Source of the DNA: an uncultured Clostridia bacterium
GTDB taxonomy: Bacteria; Bacillota; Clostridia; Christensenellales; Borkfalkiaceae
Reading direction: 5' to 3'
Assembly: GCA_947629845.1 (NCBI GenBank)
Contig: CANRFD010000017.1
Location: 1 to 19,165 of the forward strand
DNA: 19,165 nt
The position numbers and the translations under genes are program-made. Positions 5,341 through 14,233 of the stretch are shown here, in pieces (position 1 is the stretch's first letter; each line of letters begins with the position of its first letter). The notes under the pieces are model-generated. The model had not been told where the DNA came from. It searched no databases and saw nothing but the letters and a program-made list of their open reading frames with translations.

Positions 5341-5588
5341 CAGCCGTTGAGCCAGAGGTAGATGATGAGTGCGGCGGCGGTAAAGCCCAATAAGATCATC
5401 AAAAACGCCGGCAGGTACGCCAAAAACCCCGCTCGGATCAGCGAACGCCGTTCCTTGCGCGTAGGCTTATCTTCCTCCGCGACCTTGCCCATCGTGGGGT
5501 TGTACCAAGGCAATCCCTCGACGTTCATGTTCGCGATCGTTCTGCCGTCGTCGTCGGGCGGCAGTTCTTTTTTCTTCTTGCGCCGCAT
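5331..5588 (-). CDS. Small membrane protein with an MNVEGLPWY motif, last gene of the Opp operon
   Basis: An 85-residue protein. The start is chosen at the ATG of the TAATG overlap with the OppF stop (5586-5590), not 12 codons upstream inside oppF. It has a very basic N-terminus (MRRKKKKEL), an acidic turn (PPDDDGR), the segment ANMNVEGLPWYNP at about 19-31, a charged stretch (KPTRKERR), and one long hydrophobic segment at about 53-82. That predicts a single-pass protein or a tight helical hairpin with the N-terminus in the cytoplasm. I do not recognise a named family. Coupling to oppF suggests an accessory role for the importer, which is inference. Its final Ser-Phe-stop lies within an intergenic repeat, so the original C-terminus may have been changed. 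Confidence 0.75.
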   Translation of the reverse strand: MRRKKKKELPPDDDGRTIANMNVEGLPWYNPTMGKVAEEDKPTRKERRSLIRAGFLAYLPAFLMILLGFTAAALIIYLWLNGWSF

Positions 5589-6824
5589 TACTGCACCTGC
5601 GGCTCCTGCGGGTATAGGTGGCAAGCGCAGAGGTGGCCGTTTCCGTAGTCGATAAACTTGGGTGCGACTTCCTTACAGACGTCCATGCAATAGGAGCAGC
5701 GTGTGTGGAATTTGCAGCCCTTGGGCGGATTTGCGGGGCTGGGGATATCCCCCTCGAGAATGATGCGCTTGACCTCGTAGTGCGGATCGGGCACGGGCAC
5801 TGCCGAAAGCAGGGCGAGCGTGTACGGGTGCATCGGGCTGTTGAAGATGGCGTTTTTCGACCCCATCTCCACAAAATTGCCCAAATACATGACGCCGACG
5901 CGGTCGGAAATGTGCTTTACGACGGACAGGTCGTGCGAGATGAACATGTAGGTCAGGTGCATGTCGCGCTGGAGCTCCTTGAGCAGGTTGACGATCTGCG
6001 CCTGAATGGAGACGTCGAGCGCGGAGACGGGTTCGTCGCAGACGACGAACTTGGGACCCAAGGCGAGGGCGCGGGCGATGCAGATACGCTGGCGCTGGCC
6101 GCCCGAAAATTCGTGGGGGTAGCGGTCGAAATAAAAATCCTGCAGGCCGCACTTGCGCATGATGTCGACGATGTAGTCGCGATATTCCGACTTGGGGACG
6201 ATCTTGTGCACCTTGACGGCCTCGCCGATGATCTCGCCCACGGGGAGGCGGGGCGGGAGGCTGCTGTAGGGATCCTGAAAGACGATCTGCATCTGCGGGC
6301 GGATCTTGCGGAGTTCGGCGGGCTTCATCTTGGTGATGTCCTGCCCGTCGAAGATGACCTGACCTGCGGTGATGTCGTGCAAGCGCAGGATGCTTCTGCC
6401 CATGGTGCTCTTGCCGCAGCCCGACTCGCCGACGATGCCGAGCGTTTCGCCGTAGGGGATGCTGAAGGTGACGCCGTCCACCGCCTTGACGTACGTCTTG
6501 CGGTATTCGAGCTTATATTTGTTCTTGAACTGCTTCTGCGCGCTCTCCGCGGCGTCCTGCGTCCCCTCTTCGCCCTCTTCGGCGGACGGGGCGGTTTCCC
6601 CCTCCGCGGCCTCTGCGGGCGTTTCTGCGGGCTCTGCGGGCTCTGCGGGCGGTTCCGTCCCCTCTTCGGCATTTTCGGCCTCGGCGGGTTCGGCGTTTTC
6701 TGCGGCGACGCGCTCCTTGACCACCTTCCACTCCTTGCGGATCAGGAAGTACTTTTTCAGGTCTTTGACTTCGAGGATGTTGCGGGGCTCCGCCGTCTGC
6801 TCCGCGGCGGGCGCGATCTCTTGC

Positions 6825-6835
<11 letters not shown>
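5588..6835 (-). CDS. oppF: Oligopeptide/dipeptide ABC transporter ATPase, OppF/DppF type, with acidic insertion
   Basis: One of the two cytoplasmic ATPases that power peptide import through OppB/OppC. In the 415-residue protein the Walker A is GESGCGKST (136-144), Q-loop Q187, signature SGGQRQR (244-250), Walker B FVVCDEP (263-269) and switch His H301. The C-terminal Oligo_HPY-type tail has a cysteine cluster (C374, C380, C383, C387, C403, C405); in related DppD/OppD proteins such cysteines bind an iron-sulfur cluster. Oddly, about 60 residues (43-103) of Ala/Glu/Pro-rich, strongly acidic sequence interrupt the first strands of the nucleotide-binding domain. A SSLPPR motif replaces the usual SSLNPR. 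The start at 6835 has AAGGAGG (6842-6848) 6 nt upstream; an ATG at 6859 is less likely. It overlaps oppD by 11 nt. Opp versus Dpp specificity cannot be told. Confidence 0.93.
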
Positions 6836-8216
<1,381 letters not shown>

Positions 8217-8219
8217 GCG

Positions 8220-9398
8220 TCACCTCTTCATCTTGGGATCGAGAGCGTCTCGCAGCCCGTCGCCGATAAAGTTGAATGCCAAGACGGCGAGAATGATCAT
8301 GATACCGGCGGGGAGCCAGCATTCGACATAGTAGTTGAGAATTGCCGTATCGCTGACGGCCGACTGCACCATCTGCCCCCACGACGCCGCCTCCGGCGGA
8401 ACGCCGAGGCCGATGAAGCTCAACGTCGCCTCGTACAGGATGATGCTGCCGAGGCCGAGCGTCATGGACACGATGAGCTGCGGCATGACGTTGGGGACGA
8501 GGTGGCGGAAAATCTTCCGCATGGGGCTCAAGCCCAACGCCTCCGCCGCGACGATGTATTCCTGTTCGCGCAGGAACAGGATCTGCCCGCGGACGAGGCG
8601 GGCGACGCCCGTCCAGCTTAGCAGTGCGAGGCACGCCATCATGATATATATTCGTATGCTTGCGTCGATGCCCGCGCTCTCCAATATGGCGCCTATGATG
8701 AGCAGGATGGGCAGCGACGGGATACAGTTGAGTATATCCACGATACGCATGATGACCATATCGACCCACTTGCCGAAATAGCCCGCAAGGCCCCCCAAGA
8801 CGACGCCGATGATGGTGTAGATGAGCACGACGAGGAAGCTCAACAGAATGGAGAGCCTGCCGCCGTACATGAGACGGACGAAGATGTCGCGCCCGTTCTG
8901 ATCGGTGCCCAGAACGTGCAGGCGGGGATTTTCGTCGTTGCTGTACGAGAAGGGAAGGGCGTGGTTGTTGATGGCGGACTTGACTTCGGTATCCGAATAC
9001 ACCGTGTACTTGTTCCCCTCGTCGTCCTGCACTTCCATGCTGTGGTACGAATAGGAGACGCCCGTGCCCGAGCGGTCTACCTCCTCCTCCGACCAGCTGA
9101 TAAAGGCGGGGCCGAGGAAGGAGAACACGAGAAGGAACACGAACATGATGAGCCCGGCGACGCAGAGGCGGGAGCGGAAAAACCGCTTGAGCACCAGCCG
9201 CATGGGCGAGATGACGCGCACGCGGTCGGCGATCGCCTCGGTTTCGGCCGCTTGCCCCTTCTGCCCTTCTGCGGGCTGTCCGGCGGTCTGTTCGGCGACC
9301 TGTTCCGCGGCTTCCGTAGCCTCGGCGGGCGCTTCGATGGGCGGCGTATCCGTGGAGGCCGCCTCGGGAATTACGTTGTTTTTTTCTTCTTCCTGCAT
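8220..9398 (-). CDS. oppC: Peptide ABC transporter permease, OppC/DppC type, with low-complexity N-terminus
   Basis: Second membrane subunit of the peptide channel. The 392-residue protein has a cytoplasmic Ala/Glu/Gln-rich N-terminal tail (1-58), the family OppC N-terminal segment (PMRLVLKRFFRSRL then a membrane helix at 78-98), an extracytoplasmic loop of about 60 residues, the HVLGTDQNGRDIFVRLMYGG signature at 161-180, and five further membrane helices. The EAA coupling loop is at about 279-302 (EYIVAAEALGLSPMRKIF). The low-complexity tail is unusual in OppC, and its composition resembles the acidic insertion in the neighbouring OppF. The ATG at 9398 has AGGAGA about 7 nt upstream. The gap to oppB is 13 nt. 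Confidence 0.94.
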   Translation of the reverse strand: MQEEEKNNVIPEAASTDTPPIEAPAEATEAAEQVAEQTAGQPAEGQKGQAAETEAIADRVRVISPMRLVLKRFFRSRLCVAGLIMFVFLLVFSFLGPAFISWSEEEVDRSGTGVSYSYHSMEVQDDEGNKYTVYSDTEVKSAINNHALPFSYSNDENPRLHVLGTDQNGRDIFVRLMYGGRLSILLSFLVVLIYTIIGVVLGGLAGYFGKWVDMVIMRIVDILNCIPSLPILLIIGAILESAGIDASIRIYIMMACLALLSWTGVARLVRGQILFLREQEYIVAAEALGLSPMRKIFRHLVPNVMPQLIVSMTLGLGSIILYEATLSFIGLGVPPEAASWGQMVQSAVSDTAILNYYVECWLPAGIMIILAVLAFNFIGDGLRDALDPKMKR

Positions 9399-9411
9399 AG
9401 TGCGGTCTCCT

Positions 9412-10410
9412 CTACTTGGTGATCTTGATCCTCGGGTCGACGATCATGTACATGATGTCCGACAGCAGCGTGCCGAGCACGGTAAGGATGGCGATGAACA
9501 TGTTGTAGCCCATGATGAAGGGGATATCCCCCTGCTTTAAGGCGTTGTAGGCGATCATCCCGATGCCGGGGAGGGCAAAGACTTGCTCCAAGATCATCAT
9601 GCCGCCGAAGAGGCTGGGCACGATGCCGGCGATCATGGTGACGAGGGGCACCATGGTGTTGCGGAACACATGTTTATAGATGACCGTGCGCTCCGAGAGC
9701 CCCTTTGCGCGCGCCGTGCGGATGTAGTCCTGATTGAGAACTTCGAGCGTGTTGGTGCGGGTGTGGCGCATGAGCCCGCCGATGGAAATGATGGTGATGG
9801 CGAGCATGGGCAGCACGATGTGCCACAGCTGATTGCCGAACTTGCCGACGGGATCGCCTGCGAAGTCGAGCGTGGCGTCGATGATGCCCTGCGAGGGGAA
9901 CCAGCCGAGCTCAAACGAGAACACCTTGATGAGCAGGATGGCGATGAAGAAGGACGGGAAGGAGATGCCGATCATGGCAAATACCGTCGTGGTGTAGTCC
10001 ACCGCGCCGTACTGCCGCGTCGCCGCCTTGATGCCGAGCGGAATGGAGATGGCAAATTCCAGAACGTATGCCGCAATGGCGATGCCGAAGGAGATCCACA
10101 TGTGCTCGGAGATGACCGTCGTGACGGGCTGGTTGTAGAGGAACGACGTGCCCAAATCGCCCGAGAGCGCCGAGATAAGCCAGTTCCAATACCCGCGCAA
10201 GATGCCCACGAAGGAGTTGTCCGCAAGTCCGTACAGTTCCTTGATGCGGTAGAGTTCCTCGGGGCTGATCGTCCCCTGTGCCGCCTGCGAGAGGAACTTC
10301 TGTTCCACATAGTCCATGGGGAGGCAGCGCACGAGGATGTACAGGATGACGGACACCGCAAACAGGATCAGGATGGAATATAAAATTCGCTTGATGATGT
10401 ATTTTACCAT
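9412..10410 (-). CDS. oppB: Peptide ABC transporter permease, OppB/DppB type
   Basis: First membrane subunit of the importer. The 332-residue protein is of normal family length and begins MVKYIIKRILYSILILFAVS, a typical OppB first helix. GDLGTSF near 84-90 is a family hallmark. There are about six membrane helices, and the EAA loop is at about 228-251 (DYIRTARAKGLSERTVIYKH). The C-terminus is a typical DPRIK. The ATG at 10410 follows GAGGG by a few bases. A strong stem-loop lies in the 78-nt gap after oppA, suggesting that permease expression is set lower than that of the binding protein. Confidence 0.95.
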   Translation of the reverse strand: MVKYIIKRILYSILILFAVSVILYILVRCLPMDYVEQKFLSQAAQGTISPEELYRIKELYGLADNSFVGILRGYWNWLISALSGDLGTSFLYNQPVTTVISEHMWISFGIAIAAYVLEFAISIPLGIKAATRQYGAVDYTTTVFAMIGISFPSFFIAILLIKVFSFELGWFPSQGIIDATLDFAGDPVGKFGNQLWHIVLPMLAITIISIGGLMRHTRTNTLEVLNQDYIRTARAKGLSERTVIYKHVFRNTMVPLVTMIAGIVPSLFGGMMILEQVFALPGIGMIAYNALKQGDIPFIMGYNMFIAILTVLGTLLSDIMYMIVDPRIKITK

Positions 10411-10431
10411 GTTCCCTCAAATCGGGCTGAA

Positions 10432-10458
10432 CGCACCGCGCATTTTGCGCGCGGTGCG
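10432..10458 (-). promoter_or_regulatory. Stem-loop between oppA and oppB
   Basis: A perfect 10-bp GC-rich stem (10432-10441 with 10449-10458) with a 7-nt loop lies about 30 nt after the oppA stop and before oppB. No T-tract follows it in the - direction, so it is more likely an mRNA-stabilising or partial-stop hairpin than a full terminator. Such hairpins commonly keep binding-protein mRNA more abundant than permease mRNA. Confidence 0.6.
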
Positions 10459-10488
10459 ACGCCGAAGTTTTATGTTTTTGTTGTTACG

Positions 10489-13032
10489 TTACGCCCTGAA
10501 GCCGATCTCCCAGATCCTCGCGAGCGGGGACTGGAACGCCGTGGCGTTGCTGCCGAAGTACTTGTTAAGGGACTCCTCGTCGAAGAGATCCTTCTGATAG
10601 ACGTAGATCGCCTTTCTCTGATAGGTGGGAAGTTCGACGGCGAGCTCCATGACGAGGTCGAGCGCGCACTTGTCGTCGCCTTCGGTGACGGAATAGCTCT
10701 TTCTGCGCTTCGCCCGATCGGTGGTCTCGCGCCCCTCTTCGATCTTGGCGGCGAGCTCTTCGAGAAGTTCTCTCTCTTCATCCGAGCCCTCGCTGGACTC
10801 CATCCAAGGGAAGCCCCATGCGAGGATACTCGTCGCCGAGGAATCCTTGTGGTAGACCTGATACATGTCGGGGTCGGACGAGGAGCTCCATGCTGCCGCC
10901 CATACCTCGAGGCGGCCCGCGGAGAGCTTGGAGAGCGCCGTGGAGTCACGCGTGACGGTGACGTCGAAGCCGATCTTGTTGAGAATTTCGGCGGCGTTCT
11001 GCATGGTGGCGTATGCGGGGTGGTCTTCGCTGTCGCCCGCGATGGTGAAGGTGAACTTCAGGCGCTCGCCCTTGGAGTTGACGAGGAAGCCGCTGCCGTT
11101 GGGATCGGTATCGTAGCCCGCTTCGTGTGCGAGGTCGAGAGAGGTCTTTCCCGTGGGATCGTACTTATAGTAAGGCTGGGTGATCTCGCTGGGATAGCAC
11201 CAGTCGATGACCTTGGACATGGGACGGTAGATGGCGGAAGCGAGCTCGCCTTCGCCGTAGTAGTCGATGCAGAGGCCGGTATCCATCGCGTGCATGATGG
11301 CGCGGCGGATGAGAATATCGTGGACGTAGGTCGCGTTGATGCCGATGTAGCCGTAGCCGAGGTTCTCCGTGATGGTGTAGCCGAGCGTGTTTCTATCGGC
11401 GCCGTCGAGGTTGGTGAGCATTTCCGCCTTCGCCGTGGGGGAAGCGTAGTTGACTTCGCCCGTCTTGACCGCCTCGTAGAGGAGGGAGGTGGAGATGACC
11501 TTGAAGCGCAGCTTCTTGATTTTGGGCGCGCCGAGGAAGAAGTTCTCGTTGCTCTCCAAATAGACGATGTTGTCGCTGTAGAAGTTGCTCTTTTCGATCT
11601 TATCGGTGGGATTGGAGCCGTTCTCCGTGGAGGCGCGGTAAGGGCCTGCGCCGAGGGGAACCTGATTGTAGCGGACTTCGTTCATGAAGTCGGAATCGCC
11701 GTATTCCACGCCGAAATATTCCTGCCCCTGCGTGAGATTAAATTCGCTCGCGTGGGAGGAGTAGTAGTGAAGGGGCGCGACGGTGAAGCCGAAGTTCTGG
11801 ATGGCCTTGGGGTCCTCGCCGTTGATGCGGATGTGCAAAATGTCGAGCTCCTTGCCGAGCTGCTTGGGCTGCCCGTCTTCGCCGGGGATGGTGCTGCCGT
11901 GCTCTACGGTGATGCCCGAGACGGTGCGGACGTTCATCTGCCCGCCGAGCTCCTCTTTGAGCGCCTCGCCGATCAGGTACTGGCGGAGGGAGTTGGCCGT
12001 CGCGTAGTAGGTGATGACGTCGACGAGGTTCTGCTTATACGTGTCGCTTGCGCTCGTCTTTGCGCCGAGCATGAAGGTGAACACATAGCCGGTGAGCGCC
12101 TCCTGCGTCTTTTCGGTCGCCGTATTGAACTGGTTATCCACCGTGTACCACTTCTTGGTGGAGTCGGTGGGATCCTTTTCGGTGGTCAGCTTGATGACGC
12201 CGTAGTTATAGAGGAACACCTGCCAATTTTCGGTGAAGATCTTGTTGCCGCTCTTATCGACGTACTTATCGTACTCCTTCAGATCGGCCGCCATGGCGTT
12301 GTTCCAGTCGGACGCGAGCTCTTCCTTGAAGTACTCGTCTACCTTTGCGAGGTCCCCCTTTTCGACGTCGCTCAGGTCGTTGTACGTGGAATTTTTGTCG
12401 TCCGCCCAGTCGCGAAGGGCGTCGATGCGCTTCTGTGCGTCGAGATTGAGCTGATTCTGGAAGCCCTCCTGCTGGTAGATATCCGTCTGCTGCGTTCTGT
12501 ACGCGCCGAGCCCCTGAATATCCACGGAGTACATGGTGGCCGAGCCCGTGTAGGCGGGGTCGAGGTACATGTAGATGTTGAAGAGCACATCCTTGATGGT
12601 GAGCGCCACGCCGTCCGAGAACTTGATGTTGTCCTTGACGGCGAAGTAGTAGTCGGTGTAGTAATGCGCGTACTCGTCGGACGCGCCGGGCGTGCCGCGG
12701 TCGTCGGACGTGCCCGTTGTGATGACGCTGTAGTCGAGCGCGACGCAGGGTTCATCTTCGCCCGCGACGATCTGCCCGTTCTTATCGGTGGAGAGCATGG
12801 AGATCATCGTCTGCCCCACGACCTCGCCGTCGGCGCCCGCCGTATAGAAGAACGGGTTGAACACGCCGTCGAGCGGGTCGGTGCTCAACACGAGCGGCTT
12901 GTTCGCGCCGCCGGTCGTTCCGCCGCCGCCACCGCCGTCGCCGCATGCGGTGAGCATTCCGACAACTGCGCCGGCTGCAAATGTAAGTCCCATCGCCGTC
13001 GTGGCGATCTTCAAAAACTTCTTGCTTTTCAT
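10489..13032 (-). CDS. oppA: Very large peptide-binding lipoprotein (SBP_bac_5/OppA-like)
   Basis: Extracellular solute-binding lipoprotein that should hand peptides to OppBC. The start at 13032 (MKSKKFLKIATT) has AAAGGAGG 6 nt upstream; a 20-codon extension to 13092 has no such support and would spoil the signal peptide. The signal peptide ends in the lipobox LTAC with lipid Cys30, followed by a Gly-rich tether (GDGGGGGG). Family 5 hallmarks include IKFSDGVALTIKDVLFN at about 136-152 and, later, a GYIGINATYVHDILIRRAIM stretch. At 847 residues it is about 300 longer than typical OppA (about 550). Much of the excess lies at about 185-420 (charged helical segments around KRIDALRDWADDKN and KVDEYFKEELASDW), splitting the usual lobe. 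Ligand specificity is unknown; the size may mean longer peptides or an extra surface domain. Confidence 0.9.
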   Translation of the reverse strand: MKSKKFLKIATTAMGLTFAAGAVVGMLTACGDGGGGGGTTGGANKPLVLSTDPLDGVFNPFFYTAGADGEVVGQTMISMLSTDKNGQIVAGEDEPCVALDYSVITTGTSDDRGTPGASDEYAHYYTDYYFAVKDNIKFSDGVALTIKDVLFNIYMYLDPAYTGSATMYSVDIQGLGAYRTQQTDIYQQEGFQNQLNLDAQKRIDALRDWADDKNSTYNDLSDVEKGDLAKVDEYFKEELASDWNNAMAADLKEYDKYVDKSGNKIFTENWQVFLYNYGVIKLTTEKDPTDSTKKWYTVDNQFNTATEKTQEALTGYVFTFMLGAKTSASDTYKQNLVDVITYYATANSLRQYLIGEALKEELGGQMNVRTVSGITVEHGSTIPGEDGQPKQLGKELDILHIRINGEDPKAIQNFGFTVAPLHYYSSHASEFNLTQGQEYFGVEYGDSDFMNEVRYNQVPLGAGPYRASTENGSNPTDKIEKSNFYSDNIVYLESNENFFLGAPKIKKLRFKVISTSLLYEAVKTGEVNYASPTAKAEMLTNLDGADRNTLGYTITENLGYGYIGINATYVHDILIRRAIMHAMDTGLCIDYYGEGELASAIYRPMSKVIDWCYPSEITQPYYKYDPTGKTSLDLAHEAGYDTDPNGSGFLVNSKGERLKFTFTIAGDSEDHPAYATMQNAAEILNKIGFDVTVTRDSTALSKLSAGRLEVWAAAWSSSSDPDMYQVYHKDSSATSILAWGFPWMESSEGSDEERELLEELAAKIEEGRETTDRAKRRKSYSVTEGDDKCALDLVMELAVELPTYQRKAIYVYQKDLFDEESLNKYFGSNATAFQSPLARIWEIGFRA

Positions 13033-13069
13033 GAGATCCTCCTTTATGATGCTTGCTTGGTTTTTTTGT

Positions 13070-14233
13070 TTATTGCTTCTCGTCCTCTGCATAGACGATG
13101 TTGACGCCGCTGTAATCGCAACCTGTCTGCGTGAAGCCCTCCGCCGGGGCGCCGATGAAGGACGTGACCGTCGTCTCGTTGTTCTCCCCCTGCTTTATCA
13201 GCTTGCAGTTGAGCGTGCCCGAGAGCGTGACGCCCTTGAGCGTGACCGTGCCCTGCGTAAGGCCTGCGAGCGCGCCGATCTCGTAGTTGAAATTGGCGTT
13301 GAGCGTTTCGACGTTGAGCGTGAAGTTGGCAAAGGTGACGTCTTCGATGTATGCGCCGTCGGTGAGACGCTTGAAGAGGCCGAGATAGTCGTCCCCCCTG
13401 CGTTCCGACGTGCGGTTGACGGTGAAGTTGGACAGCGTGTAGCCGTTTCCGTAGAACTTGCCCTTGTAATTTTCGGGGAAGGTGACGGTTTTTCCCTCGA
13501 AGTCGATATCCGCCATCAGATAGACGTTGGTGCCCGCGTAGAAGCTGAAATCGCGCGCCGTACGCACAAGTTTGAAGTTGCCCTCGAGGGTGTCCGCCCA
13601 GACTTCCCACACGGGATGCTCGGCAGTGAGCTCGGTGGGCGTGTGCGGGAAGGCGACCGTCTTGCTTGCGTCCTTTTGCTCGGCGGCCTGCAGGTCGGAG
13701 TAGAAGGCGATGACGGTGCGGCCCGAGATGGCGGGCGTGGCGACGGGGCCCGCGACGCCGTCCTCGTTCTGCGAGACGGCCGTTTCGTACGTCTCGGCGA
13801 AGCCCTCGCCGTAGTGCACGACGAGCTTGTAATTTTCCCGCCAATAGGCGTACAGGGTGAGATTTTCCGTGACTTTATCCTTCTTGAAATCCCACTTTTC
13901 GCCGTAGGTAATGGCGCCGTCCTCCGCCTTGGTGCCGCGGTAGTAGCCGCCAAGCGTGTAGCCGTCCCGCTTGGGGTCGTCGCCGCTGAAGGTGACGGTG
14001 CCCGGCTTCACGATGAGAGACCCGCCCTTGACGAACTGGTGCAGCTCGCTGCGGGCACGGTCGCCGTCGCCCGAGGTGCCGCCCGCGAGGTCGATGACGA
14101 CGTCGTAGGTGTAGCCCTCCGCGGCGAGGTCTTCCCGCGTGAGCCCGCTCTGGCGGCACGCGGCAAGCCCCAACGTAAACAGCAGCAGGCACGCCGCGAT
14201 CAAAATCAGTTTTATTTGAGTGCGTTTCTTCAA
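13070..14233 (-). CDS. Surface lipoprotein with an InlB-type B-repeat and GLUG-like repeats
   Basis: A 387-residue exported protein. The best start is TTG at 14233, overlapping the previous stop as TTGA, with GGGAGG 6 nt upstream; an upstream ATG at 14290 would add arginine/histidine-rich residues before the signal peptide. The signal peptide ends in lipobox LAAC, lipid Cys26. Residues about 43-131 form one B-repeat (Listeria-Bacteroides type, ending LTLYAYW) with an internal insertion. Residues about 245-360 (KGKFYGNGYTLSNFTV, IGALAGLTQGTVTLKGV) resemble GLUG repeats of surface adhesins. It lies between the LRR lipoprotein and the peptide-binding protein in a probable operon. A role in surface display, adhesion or substrate capture is plausible but inferred. 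Confidence 0.8.
   Translation of the reverse strand: MKKRTQIKLILIAACLLLFTLGLAACRQSGLTREDLAAEGYTYDVVIDLAGGTSGDGDRARSELHQFVKGGSLIVKPGTVTFSGDDPKRDGYTLGGYYRGTKAEDGAITYGEKWDFKKDKVTENLTLYAYWRENYKLVVHYGEGFAETYETAVSQNEDGVAGPVATPAISGRTVIAFYSDLQAAEQKDASKTVAFPHTPTELTAEHPVWEVWADTLEGNFKLVRTARDFSFYAGTNVYLMADIDFEGKTVTFPENYKGKFYGNGYTLSNFTVNRTSERRGDDYLGLFKRLTDGAYIEDVTFANFTLNVETLNANFNYEIGALAGLTQGTVTLKGVTLSGTLNCKLIKQGENNETTVTSFIGAPAEGFTQTGCDYSGVNIVYAEDEKQ

Noticed and set aside
10849..13104. 751-codon open frame on the + strand antisense to oppA
   Set aside because: Same antisense composition bias; the opposite strand encodes a lipoprotein with signal peptide and family motifs.
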